A stretch of DNA of 64,000 nt from CBDFHC01 sp965247585 (lineage in GTDB: Bacteria; Chloroflexota; Dehalococcoidia; Lucifugimonadales; GCA-2712585): contig CBDFHC010000005.1 in assembly GCA_965247585.1 (NCBI GenBank), forward strand, positions 1,054,001 through 1,118,000, in the 5' to 3' direction. This document shows positions 8,675 through 16,376 of this stretch, piece after piece (within the stretch, counting starts at the first letter, position 1; the number at the start of each line of letters is the position of its first letter). The notes below the pieces were generated by a model that was not told the origin of the DNA, searched no databases, and saw only the letters and a program-made list of their open reading frames with translations. A program made the translations under genes and the position numbers.

Positions 8675-8825
8675 CCGGGTGCCCAGCCCGTTCTCACCTG
8701 GTGGGAATCAAGCACATTCTGAGGCCACGAAGGCGGCAAGGGCAGCCTCCAGATCGGACGGGCTGGGCAGAAACGGCATCTCCCCGTAGGGGGGACCTGG
8801 CTCCAGAGACGGGCTGGGCACCCGG
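8675..8825. repeat. 17-bp perfect inverted repeat with an internal third copy
   Basis: The arm CCGGGTGCCCAGCCCGT (8675-8691) is matched by its exact reverse complement at 8809-8825, and a shorter copy of the second arm (ACGGGCTGGGCA) occurs at 8758-8769. The repeat fills the 342-bp gap between archaellin 2 and the ArlCDE-like gene, i.e. between the abundant filament subunits and the low-abundance machinery. It could let the transcript fold into alternative hairpins and act as an attenuator or processing site. No U-tract follows, so it is not a simple intrinsic terminator. Confidence 0.6.
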
Positions 8826-8861
8826 CGTTTGGACGGTCCCCAAGTTGGACTCTAGGGCCGT

Positions 8862-9644
8862 TTATCCCAGGTCCATCACCGTGGCGATGGTGGCAGGGAC
8901 GGTCCGCTCAATGAATAGGACCGCCCCGGACGGAGGCTTGATCTGGACAATGAAGCTGGCGTTGTCGTTGAGGCCGTAGGTGGACGTGTCGATAATAACC
9001 TCGAACATCTCGCCTGACTCCAGAAGGTTGTCCGCGTCGGCGTTGCCCAGCTTATTGAGTGTGAAGTTTATGATGTTGGTGGCTACGGTGTCCTTATCCA
9101 GGTAGGTCACCACAGCCTCGCCGGGAGTCATGTCCACCGGGTTGCCGCCGGCGGCGTTGGCCAGGGTTATCTTGACGTTGTCTACCGTGTAGTGGCTGTA
9201 GTCGGCCGTGACGGCCAGGGTGTTCGCCGGCGCGGTGACGAAGGTGATTACACCGGTGTCAAAGACGATGGTGTAGGCCGTGCCGTAGGTCTGGGCCACA
9301 GCGTTGACGTAGACCGTTTCAGAGCCAGGAATCACGGGACTGCTGGTTAGGTTGAAGACGGTGGTGGCCCCGTCACCGGTGCCCACCGCCTCGGCGGTGA
9401 CGGGAGTGATGGTGGAGGCGGCCTTTACGCCGCTGCGGGGTTCCAGCGTGCCCCGGGCCTCAGACAGGCCGGACTGGATGGTCTCCTTGGCCTTGTCGGC
9501 TGAGAACAGGCCGGTGGAGAGGGCGGCAAAGGCGAACACGGAGGAGACCACCACGAAGGCGATTAGCACGATGGCCGTCTCCAGACCGGTGATGCCCCGT
9601 TGCCTGTTCCACAATTGGAATGATGGGTTCTGTTTACTTTTCAT
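8862..9644 (-). CDS. arlB2: Archaellin with inserted surface domain
   Basis: Archaellum filament subunit (260 aa). A class III signal peptide is clear: the basic leader ends QRG, cleavage is expected between G17 and I18, with Gly at +3 and Glu at +5, followed by a 25-residue hydrophobic helix (AIVLIAFVVVSSVFAFAALS). The helix and following KAKETIQ.GLSEARG are almost identical to archaellin 1, so the pair arose by tandem duplication. Between residues about 78 and 153 it carries an insertion absent from archaellin 1 (GDGATTVFNLTSSP ... VYVN ... DTGVITFVTAP), which reads like a beta module of phage tail proteins. The tail resumes homology (NAAGGNPVDMTPGEAVV) and ends MDLG. ATG 9644 has an AAGAGG ribosome site. 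Confidence 0.88.
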   Translation of the reverse strand: MKSKQNPSFQLWNRQRGITGLETAIVLIAFVVVSSVFAFAALSTGLFSADKAKETIQSGLSEARGTLEPRSGVKAASTITPVTAEAVGTGDGATTVFNLTSSPVIPGSETVYVNAVAQTYGTAYTIVFDTGVITFVTAPANTLAVTADYSHYTVDNVKITLANAAGGNPVDMTPGEAVVTYLDKDTVATNIINFTLNKLGNADADNLLESGEMFEVIIDTSTYGLNDNASFIVQIKPPSGAVLFIERTVPATIATVMDLG

Positions 9645-9681
9645 CCTTCGTACCTCTTGGTTAGTGATTCGCTATCCGCCG

Positions 9682-10284
9682 TTAACCCAGGTCGTTGTAC
9701 TTTTCGATGGCGACGGGTGTGGTGCGCTCCACGTGAAGCACGGCCCCTTTGGGGGTCATGACCTCAAGGATGAACACCTTGCTCTTAACCAGGTTGGTGG
9801 TGACGTTGGTCTCCATGGCGAGAAGCGCCAGCTCGTACATCTCGCCGGGCTCCAGCAGGTTATCGTCGTCGGCGTTGCCCAGAGGAGTGACGGAGAACTT
9901 GGCGGCAGTGTCGAACATGACGGACTGGTCGGAGTCGGTATAACGGATGGCGGTCTCGCCCTGGGTCAGATCAATGTTTTCGCCACCGGCGGCGTTGGAT
10001 ACCTGGAAGTAGACTTTGTCAATGTTGCCGTCGGTATCGGTGTCTTCGGCGATGACGGCGCCGCGGATTTCGAGGCTGCCCCTGGCCTCGGAAAGGCCTG
10101 CCTGGATTGTCTCCTTGGCTTTATCGCTGGAAAACAGGCCGGTGGAGAGGGCAGCAAAGGCGAATACGGAGGAGACCACCACAAAGGCAATCAGGACGAT
10201 GGCGGTCTCCAGGCCGGTAATGCCTCGCTGTGGCTCCAAGAGCCTTGTCCTACTGTTGTAGGCGATGCTAAACCAGTTTTTCAT
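9682..10284 (-). CDS. arlB1: Archaellin, first filament subunit of the operon
   Basis: Archaellum filament subunit (200 aa). Class III signal peptide: leader ending PQRG, cleavage expected between G21 and I22, then ITGLE and the hydrophobic assembly helix. The globular domain is short and Asp/Asn-rich (AEDTDTDGNID; LGNADDDNLLEPGEMYEL), with a possible calcium-binding flavour, and ends NDLG like its neighbour. The start was taken at ATG 10284, with AAGGAG ten bases upstream, instead of an upstream ATG at 10329 that would give an atypically long leader. It is the first gene of the minus-strand operon, so the promoter should lie between about 10350 and 10930. Archaellins need a prepilin peptidase of the FlaK/PilD type, which is not in the window. 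Confidence 0.88.
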   Translation of the reverse strand: MKNWFSIAYNSRTRLLEPQRGITGLETAIVLIAFVVVSSVFAFAALSTGLFSSDKAKETIQAGLSEARGSLEIRGAVIAEDTDTDGNIDKVYFQVSNAAGGENIDLTQGETAIRYTDSDQSVMFDTAAKFSVTPLGNADDDNLLEPGEMYELALLAMETNVTTNLVKSKVFILEVMTPKGAVLHVERTTPVAIEKYNDLG

Positions 10285-10320
10285 AGCCCGGTTTCTCCTT
10301 GTAATCAGGTTGAATCCGCT

Positions 10321-10350
10321 CAGGGTCAATCGCCTGACGGCTAGACCCTG
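10321..10350 (-). promoter_or_regulatory. Hairpin in the leader of the archaellin mRNA
   Basis: A 7-bp perfect outer stem (CAGGGTC at 10321-10327 with GACCCTG at 10344-10350) encloses a second stem GCC-TGAC-GGC (10332-10341). It lies about 37 bases before the archaellin start and 20 bases before its ribosome site on the minus strand. A stable 5' hairpin could protect or regulate this highly expressed message. There is no U-tract, and it matches no riboswitch consensus I know. Confidence 0.4.
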
Positions 10351-10937
10351 GGTTGCCTATTACTCCTTAGCCTCACCTCCTCTGTTGGCGGTCCCTGAGG
10401 CGTGACACGCATACCAGGACGAGCCAAGACCACCAGTTAACGCGGCACCACGCGACCTAACGCCGGTCCGCGGCCTGTCGCCGGTCCGCCTGGGTTGTCG
10501 TCGTGTCGGCATATACCTAGTGTCGGGAGTCCAGGCCCTACATCCAATCTTGATTCCCCGGTGTAAAGGGCTAGGCTTTCCCCACCCCGTGGGTTGGGGA
10601 TTAAGCCCAGAAGAGGCCAGGGGTTTCCCTTGGCCACCTGTTAACGGTGCGTGGGAAGTGTGGCCACGGTCAGCACGCGGAAGGGTGCGGCGGCGAAAGG
10701 AACCGGGGCTTTTAGGCCAATGCGGCTTCAAGAGTCATAAGCAGCGGCAAAAGGGCAAGCTGAAGGAAAGGAGGAAAAAGGAAAATCTCCCTTTTGGCTC
10801 CATGTGAATTCTCTCTATTAGTCCCCATGGCCCCAACCTAGAATTGAGAAGTAGGAGGGGTTGCCGGAGCCAGGGTCACGGCATCAGCCACCGGCGACGG
10901 CGAGGCGCGGCCCGCAACTAACGGGGAGGAGATGGCG
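10351..10937. other. Gene-free region upstream of the archaellum operon
   Basis: About 590 bp between the divergent archaellin operon and the zinc-ribbon miniprotein. No credible coding frame is seen; the frames that are open (for example 10360-10731 minus, 10520-10807 plus) have low-complexity or Arg/Gly/Pro-rich translations. It contains a direct repeat CGGACCGGCG (minus strand, near 10455-10485) and a purine-rich block near 10755-10790. The archaellum promoter must lie here, but no convincing -35/-10 pair could be picked out. Confidence 0.5.
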
Positions 10938-11084
10938 ATGCTATGGTTGAAGGGTTGCCAGAGGTGTGCAGGAGACCTGAACTCCAGCCGCGACCAGTAC
11001 GGCCCCTACATAGCCTGCATTCAGTACGGCGCGCTGAGGGATGCCCCGGCGAGGTCCCTGGCGGACCCACGGCCCTCAGCGTAG
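10938..11084 (+). CDS. Zinc-ribbon-like miniprotein with one cysteine lost
   Basis: A 48-residue protein beginning MLWLKGCQRCAGDLNSSRDQ and continuing YGPYIACIQYG. I recognise the layout W-L-K-G-C-x2-C-x-G-D-L ... D-x-YG-x-Y-x2-C-x-QCG as a short zinc-ribbon family common in Chloroflexota genomes (recalled, not searched). Here the first knuckle C7-x2-C10 is intact, but the second reads C27-I-Q-Y30, so the fourth ligand Cys is a Tyr (codon TAC where TGC is expected). The start is ATG 10938, or ATG 10932 six bases earlier; a GGGGAGGAG ribosome site is just upstream. With three ligands it may bind zinc weakly, or be a decaying copy. Function of the family is unknown to me; a role in nucleic-acid binding is only a guess. 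Confidence 0.6.
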   Translation: MLWLKGCQRCAGDLNSSRDQYGPYIACIQYGALRDAPARSLADPRPSA

Positions 11085-11331
11085 AATCCGCCAGCGGAGT
11101 GATAAGGCGTTACGGTCGGCGGTTTTGCACCGTGGGCGAGGAGGCCGACGATCTGGTCCGCTTGGGCGCTCCGGAGCAGCGGGAATTTCAGGCCGTGGGT
11201 GGGCCAGCTAGAACCACTCAAGGAGACCAGACGTGGTAATGGCCAAGGCTACCGCAGAGGACTGAACCCTGCACCAGCCTGTACGGTGGCGCTGCTTTAG
11301 GACTGCCGTTGTAGAAGAACCCGCTGTAGGT

Positions 11332-13641
11332 CTACCCGCCGTCCTTCTTAGCCAAGGCCTCCAGGATGACGGTGGGGGACATGGGAAGGCAGTCCATCCG
11401 GACGCCTATGGCGTGGGATATGGCGTTGGCCAGGGCGGGCAATGGTGGGATTATGGGCGCCTCGCCCACGCCACGGAGGCCGAACGGGTGCCTGGGATTC
11501 GGCACTTCGATTATCACCGCTTCGATCATGGGCACGTCCAGGGTGGTGGGCATTCGATAGTCCAGGAAGCTGGAATTGGCCATGGTGCCGTCTTTGGTGT
11601 AGAAGTACTCCTCGTTGAGCGCCCAGCCGATTCCCTGGACAGTGCCGCCCTGGATCTGGCCCTCCACGTAGCTGGGGTGCACGGCGGTGCCGGCGTCCAG
11701 GAAGGCGGTGTAGCGCAGGATATCCACCTTGCCGGTCTCCGGGTCCACCTCCACGTCCACAATGTTTCCGGCTATGATGGGCCCTACGCCGGTGGAGTTG
11801 GTAGAGGCGGAGCAGGTGACGGGGCCGCCGGTTATCATGAGCTGGCGCGCCAACTCCTTGAAGGTGAACTTGTCCGCCGGGTTCTTGGTGCAGATGAAGG
11901 CGCCGTCATTGAAGGCGACATCCTCAGGTTGAACCTCCCACAGCAGGGCGGCGCGGGCGCTCATCTGGCGCAGGACTTCCTCCGACGCCTGGATGGCCGC
12001 CAACCCGGTATCGAAGGCGATACGGCTGCCGCCGGTGGCGGCGGTGTAGCCGACGGCGTCCGTGTCTACCACGGTGGGAGACACGTCCTCGGCCCTCAGG
12101 CCCAACACCTCGGCGGCCTGCATGGCCACTGCGGTGCGGGTACCGCCAATGTCTACGGAGCCTGTGATAAGGTTAATGGTGCCGTTGCTGTTGACGTTGA
12201 TGGTGGCGGAAGAGGTCTGGCCTCCCTGCCAGCGGAACCCCACGGCTACCCCGCGGCCGCGGTTGGGGCCACCCAAGGGCGCGGTGTAATGAGGATGGTC
12301 CTTCATGGCTTCCAGGATCTCCTTGCAGCCGAAACGGGCGTGGGGAACTCCGTTGGGCATCCGGTCGCCTTCCTTGACGGCGTTCATTAACCGAAACTCC
12401 AAGGGGTCCAAGCCCAACTTTCCCGCCAACTCGTCAATGACGGGCTCCACCGCAAAGGCGGCCTGGGGCTGGCCGGGCGCACGGTAAGCCTGGACCTTCT
12501 GCTTGTTGCAGACCACGTCATAGCCGTCCACCAGCAGGTTTTCAATATTGTAGGGTCCCGTTGCACAGAGGGTCCCACCACCCACCGGAGAGCCGGGGTA
12601 GGCCCCAGCCTCATAGACCAGGTAGAGTTGGGCCGCAGTGATCTTGCCGGCCTTGGTGGCGCCGATCTTGACGCGCATGTGAGTGGCGGAGGTGGGACCG
12701 GTGCCCTCGAACACCTCTTTGCGGTCCATCACGATCTTCACCGGCCGGCCGCTTTTCCTGGATAGAACGGCGGCCACGGGCTCCAGATAGGTGGTGAGCT
12801 TGGCCCCGAACCCGCCGCCGATTTCGGTGGGAATCACCTTCACCTGAGACTCCGGAATGCCCAGGATGGCCGAGGTGGCGGACCTAATGGCGAAGGAGCC
12901 CTGGGTGCAAGTCCAGATTGTGAGGCGGCCTTCGGGGAGCCAGGTGGCCGTGGAGGCGTGGGGCTCGATGTAGCCTTGATGGACGGTCTGCGTCTGAAAC
13001 TCCCGTTCGATGACGACCTCGGCCTCCTTGAACCCTTTTTCCACGTCACCCAGCTCGTGCTGGATGTGACCGGCCACGTTGCTGTGGACCCCGGTGTCCT
13101 CCCCCTTGGCGAACCGCTCAACGCGGAACCTGGTGGTCATGTTCTCGTGGAGGACCGGGGCGTTGTCCTTAAGGGCGTCGTGAAGGGTCAGGACCGGCGT
13201 CAGGACTTCGTAGTCCACGTCGATGAGGGCAAGGGCTTGCTCGGCGATGTGCGGGCTGGTGGCGGCCACCGCGGCGACAGCGTGGCCTTTATAGACCGCT
13301 TTGTCATTGGCCATGACATGCTCCGCCATCATGCGAGCGTTACCCTGAATCTCGGCCAGGTCAATGATCTGGTCCTCTATGATGGGGAAATCTTTGGAGG
13401 TAGCGGTGGCGATAACGCCGGGCAAGGCTTCGGCCCTGCTGGTGTCAATGGAGCGGATGAGGGCGTGGGCGTAGGGGCTGCGGAGGATCTTGCCGTGGAG
13501 CAGCCCAGCCATCTGAACGTCAGCACCGTACTCGGCAACGCCGTTGACCTTTTCCACGCCATCGTGCCGGATGGGCCGGGTACCCACCACTTTGTATTTC
13601 CTAGAGCCCTGGTTTTCCGTCTCTACTTTTGTAGCGGTCAT
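11332..13641 (-). CDS. Xanthine dehydrogenase/aldehyde oxidase family molybdopterin-binding large subunit
   Basis: Molybdenum hydroxylase large subunit (769 aa). The N-terminal domain (about 15-130) has VGTRPIRHDGVEKVNGVAEYGAD and LRSPYAHALI, typical of the family; the molybdenum-cofactor domain carries EIGGGFGAK, RAPGQPQ and, near the C-terminus, LRGVGEAP with the catalytic Glu conserved in xanthine dehydrogenases. Such subunits hydroxylate N-heterocycles or aldehydes and pass electrons through a 2Fe-2S subunit and an FAD subunit. Neither partner gene is adjacent, so this is an orphan large subunit or one whose partners are elsewhere. The carbon-monoxide dehydrogenase signature VAYRCSFR is not present. 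The start has AGGGGACTCTT just before ATG 13641, giving a full-length N-terminus. Confidence 0.88.
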   Translation of the reverse strand: MTATKVETENQGSRKYKVVGTRPIRHDGVEKVNGVAEYGADVQMAGLLHGKILRSPYAHALIRSIDTSRAEALPGVIATATSKDFPIIEDQIIDLAEIQGNARMMAEHVMANDKAVYKGHAVAAVAATSPHIAEQALALIDVDYEVLTPVLTLHDALKDNAPVLHENMTTRFRVERFAKGEDTGVHSNVAGHIQHELGDVEKGFKEAEVVIEREFQTQTVHQGYIEPHASTATWLPEGRLTIWTCTQGSFAIRSATSAILGIPESQVKVIPTEIGGGFGAKLTTYLEPVAAVLSRKSGRPVKIVMDRKEVFEGTGPTSATHMRVKIGATKAGKITAAQLYLVYEAGAYPGSPVGGGTLCATGPYNIENLLVDGYDVVCNKQKVQAYRAPGQPQAAFAVEPVIDELAGKLGLDPLEFRLMNAVKEGDRMPNGVPHARFGCKEILEAMKDHPHYTAPLGGPNRGRGVAVGFRWQGGQTSSATINVNSNGTINLITGSVDIGGTRTAVAMQAAEVLGLRAEDVSPTVVDTDAVGYTAATGGSRIAFDTGLAAIQASEEVLRQMSARAALLWEVQPEDVAFNDGAFICTKNPADKFTFKELARQLMITGGPVTCSASTNSTGVGPIIAGNIVDVEVDPETGKVDILRYTAFLDAGTAVHPSYVEGQIQGGTVQGIGWALNEEYFYTKDGTMANSSFLDYRMPTTLDVPMIEAVIIEVPNPRHPFGLRGVGEAPIIPPLPALANAISHAIGVRMDCLPMSPTVILEALAKKDGG

Positions 13642-13779
13642 AAGAGTCCCCTTCAGAAGTCTAATTGCGGGCGCCAGAATGTATTTACTACCTTAGCCGC
13701 ACTATAACCGTCCGGGCAGCATGGCTCAACCGGCGCCTCTACCGTGATTCGTTAAATTGTGCAGGCCGGTAAATGCGAT

Positions 13780-14757
13780 TCAGTTTCCTCCGAAGAAGCG
13801 GCGCGGGTTGTCCACCATCATGCTGGTAATTGCGCTTTCATCCGCGCCCAGCTCCCGGAGGCGGGGAAGCACCCCGTTGGTGATCCAGAGGAAGGCGTCC
13901 GGGTGATCGTCTCGGGACACGGCCGAGGCAAGCTGACAGTGACCTGAGTGGCGTCCAAAGTTCCAATCGTGGGACATCATGATCCGGTCCTGGTATCCCT
14001 CATCGATCAAGCCTTTAATGAAGGCAGAACGCTCCTCCCAGTCCGGGGTGCCGGGAGGGCCGGACGGGCTGAAGTGGTCCATTCCCAACCAGACGCCCTT
14101 GTCAATTAACCTGAGATGGTAGTCACGGTCCAAGGTGCTGTTGACGTGGCCGATGTAGACGTGGCTCATGTCCACGCCCTCCTCCAGCAAGATGCGGACC
14201 TGCTCCTCGCCAACGCGAGACAGGATAGGGGTGTGGGTGGTGATGGGCACCCCGGTGCGAAGGTGGGTGCGCGCCCCGGCGCGAAGCATATGCTCCTCTG
14301 CCGGGCGGATGGGGTCGTTGGTGGCTATCTTGATGATGCCCGCCTTGATGCCGGTGCCCTCAATCCCTTCCTCCACCTCTCTGATCCAAAGCGCGGCGAC
14401 GTCGTCGACAGGCATTGGCTTCATCCAAGGAAACATGGACTCGTAGAAGGTCTGTGGAACGTAGAGGTGACTTCCGGTGGCGCAGACCACCTGGATGCCG
14501 CTGCGGCGCGAGACTGCCTCAATAAGGCGCACGTCCCGGCCAATGTCATAAGTTGAGCAGTCGATGATTGTGGTGACGCCGTGCTGGTGCGCCCGAGTCA
14601 GGTCTTGCACCGCCAGCTCCATTACCGTCTCCGTGTTGACGATCTCGGGGTAGGTGAGCTGGAAGCCGGCGGAGGAGCCGGAGATGTGCTCATGGGTCAG
14701 GGTAAAGCCCATGTCCGCTATGTCTAAAGGGCCTAACGCCGAATTTAGTTTCGCCAT
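13780..14757 (-). CDS. Phosphotriesterase-family metal hydrolase (lactonase-like)
   Basis: A 325-residue TIM-barrel amidohydrolase of the phosphotriesterase family. Metal ligands are visible in order: the H-x-H of LTHEHI (H22, H24), the Lys in KAGIIKIATN that would be carbamylated, His in TTHTPI, His in IGHVN, and Asp in MSHDW. The C-terminal PRRFF(GGN) end is typical (family NPxRxF). Members hydrolyse phosphotriesters or, more often, lactones. A GGAGGAGTCCACC ribosome site precedes ATG 14757. It is transcribed in the same direction as the molybdenum hydroxylase, 138 bp upstream of it, so a joint role in ring oxidation and opening is possible but not shown. Confidence 0.87.
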   Translation of the reverse strand: MAKLNSALGPLDIADMGFTLTHEHISGSSAGFQLTYPEIVNTETVMELAVQDLTRAHQHGVTTIIDCSTYDIGRDVRLIEAVSRRSGIQVVCATGSHLYVPQTFYESMFPWMKPMPVDDVAALWIREVEEGIEGTGIKAGIIKIATNDPIRPAEEHMLRAGARTHLRTGVPITTHTPILSRVGEEQVRILLEEGVDMSHVYIGHVNSTLDRDYHLRLIDKGVWLGMDHFSPSGPPGTPDWEERSAFIKGLIDEGYQDRIMMSHDWNFGRHSGHCQLASAVSRDDHPDAFLWITNGVLPRLRELGADESAITSMMVDNPRRFFGGN

Positions 14758-15131
14758 GGTGGACTCCTCCGTGGTTGGTGGGTTGTACAGTACCGGGGCA
14801 GGAAAGGCGGGTCAACGTGTGAGGCGATGGAGGGAACCGGATGACGCGTTGAACTCCGAATGCCAGGGCTGGGAATAAGGGGCAATCAGGTATGGAGATT
14901 GGTGTCCCCACCACGAAGTCCTGCGAATGACAGGTTGGTGGTACCCAACCGCTCCCGGTTCCTCTGGATTTAGCATGATTCCTGCACTAACAGGTTAGGC
15001 GGCAAAGAGCGGGATCACGGTTGCAAGGTACGAAAAACCCTATTTCCGGGGCAGTGGTATCATTCTCTGGCCGTCGAATTGCGGTCAACCGGCCGCCAAT
15101 GCGTACCGCCCACTGCGAAGAGGAGGAGGCC
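14758..15131. other. Divergent intergenic region
   Basis: About 370 bp between the divergent phosphotriesterase-like gene and the amidohydrolase. It should hold both promoters. No RNA gene, repeat or convincing promoter hexamer pair was found; an in-frame upstream extension of the amidohydrolase to 15021 lacks family similarity. Confidence 0.4.
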
Positions 15132-16361
15132 GTGGACACTATCCTTCGAAACTCTCGAATAGAGGACGGGGCTCGTCCCGCCCTGGTGGACATAGGCATT
15201 GAAAACGGCCGAATCGCGTTCGTGGGGCCGCATCTGAACGCGATGGGTAACGAGATTGACGTGGGTGGGCGGTTGGTTACGCCGGCGTTTATTGAGTCCC
15301 ACCTTCACCTGGACAAGTCCTGTATCCTGGACCGGTGTGAATCCAAGCGTGGCGACCTGAGCGAAGCGATTGAGCAGGTGGCCAAGGCGAAGAGTGCGTT
15401 CACTCCCCAGGACGTGTACGAGCGGGGAAAGAGGACGCTGGAGAAGTGCATCCTGCACGGCACCACGCACATGCGGACCCAGTTGGAGGTGGACCCGGGC
15501 ATTGGCCTGCGGGGGCTGGAGGGGATTCTGCCGCTGATTGAAGAGTACCGGTGGGCGATAGACGTGGAGATTTGCGTGTTTCCCCAGGAGGGGCTCCTCA
15601 ACAATCCGGGGACGGATGAGCTGATGGTGGACGCGCTGAAGAAGGGCGCCACGGTGGTGGGCGCCGCGCCGTATACGGATAGCAACCCTCACGGCCAGAT
15701 TGACCGGGTCTTCCAGATGGCCCGGGAGTTTGACGTGGATATAGATATGCACCTGGACTTTGGTTACGACGCCAGCGAGTTGGACCTGGACTACGTTTGC
15801 CGGCTGACGGACCAGTTCGGCTACGGCGGGCGGGTGGCCATCGGCCACGTGACGAAGCTGTCCGCCGCGAGTCCTGACCTGCTGACAGAGGCGGCGCGGC
15901 GGCTGGCGGACTCCGGGGTGGCGGTGTCGGTGCTGCCGGCCACGGACATGTTCTTAATGGGCCGGCACCAGGAGCATAGCGTCATGCGGGGTGTGGCCCC
16001 GGCGCACAAGCTGTGCCAGCAGGGGGTCAACTGCGCTCTGGCGACCAACAATGTGTTGAACCCGTTCACGCCGTTTGGCGACTGCTCTCCCGTCCGGATG
16101 GCAAACCTTTACGCCAACGTGTGCCACGTTGGCGCCCGGGATGCCATAATCGATTGCTACGAGATGATCACCCGCCGCCCGGCGAGGCTGATGCGGCTGG
16201 AGGGATACGGACTGGCGGTGGGCGACCGGGCCGACGTGGTGGTGCTGGACTGCCAGGACCGAGCGGAGGCGGTTTCGGAGCTGGCCCCCGTGCTGTGGGG
16301 TTTTAAGAACGGCCGTCTGACATTCACCCGACAGCCGGTGGAGCTTCACCGCCCCGACTAA
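15132..16361 (+). CDS. Cytosine deaminase-like metal-dependent amidohydrolase
   Basis: Amidohydrolase-superfamily enzyme (409 aa) of the cytosine deaminase/ATZ-TRZ type, removing an amino group from, or opening, an N-heterocycle. It shows the composite-domain N-terminus (ILRNSRIEDG ... DIGIENGRIAFVG), the first metal motif as ESHLHLDK, a HMRTQ segment, D-M-H-L-D-F-G, AIGHVTKLS and the Asp-bearing ATNNVLNPFTP region; GDRADVVVLD closes the barrel. Start chosen at GTG 15132, which has AGGAGGAGG just upstream and begins at the family N-terminus. The amidase follows after 15 bp and is surely co-transcribed, which suggests deamination followed by amide cleavage of one compound. Substrate unknown. 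Confidence 0.85.
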   Translation: MDTILRNSRIEDGARPALVDIGIENGRIAFVGPHLNAMGNEIDVGGRLVTPAFIESHLHLDKSCILDRCESKRGDLSEAIEQVAKAKSAFTPQDVYERGKRTLEKCILHGTTHMRTQLEVDPGIGLRGLEGILPLIEEYRWAIDVEICVFPQEGLLNNPGTDELMVDALKKGATVVGAAPYTDSNPHGQIDRVFQMAREFDVDIDMHLDFGYDASELDLDYVCRLTDQFGYGGRVAIGHVTKLSAASPDLLTEAARRLADSGVAVSVLPATDMFLMGRHQEHSVMRGVAPAHKLCQQGVNCALATNNVLNPFTPFGDCSPVRMANLYANVCHVGARDAIIDCYEMITRRPARLMRLEGYGLAVGDRADVVVLDCQDRAEAVSELAPVLWGFKNGRLTFTRQPVELHRPD

Positions 16362-16376
16362 GCTTCGAGACTCACG

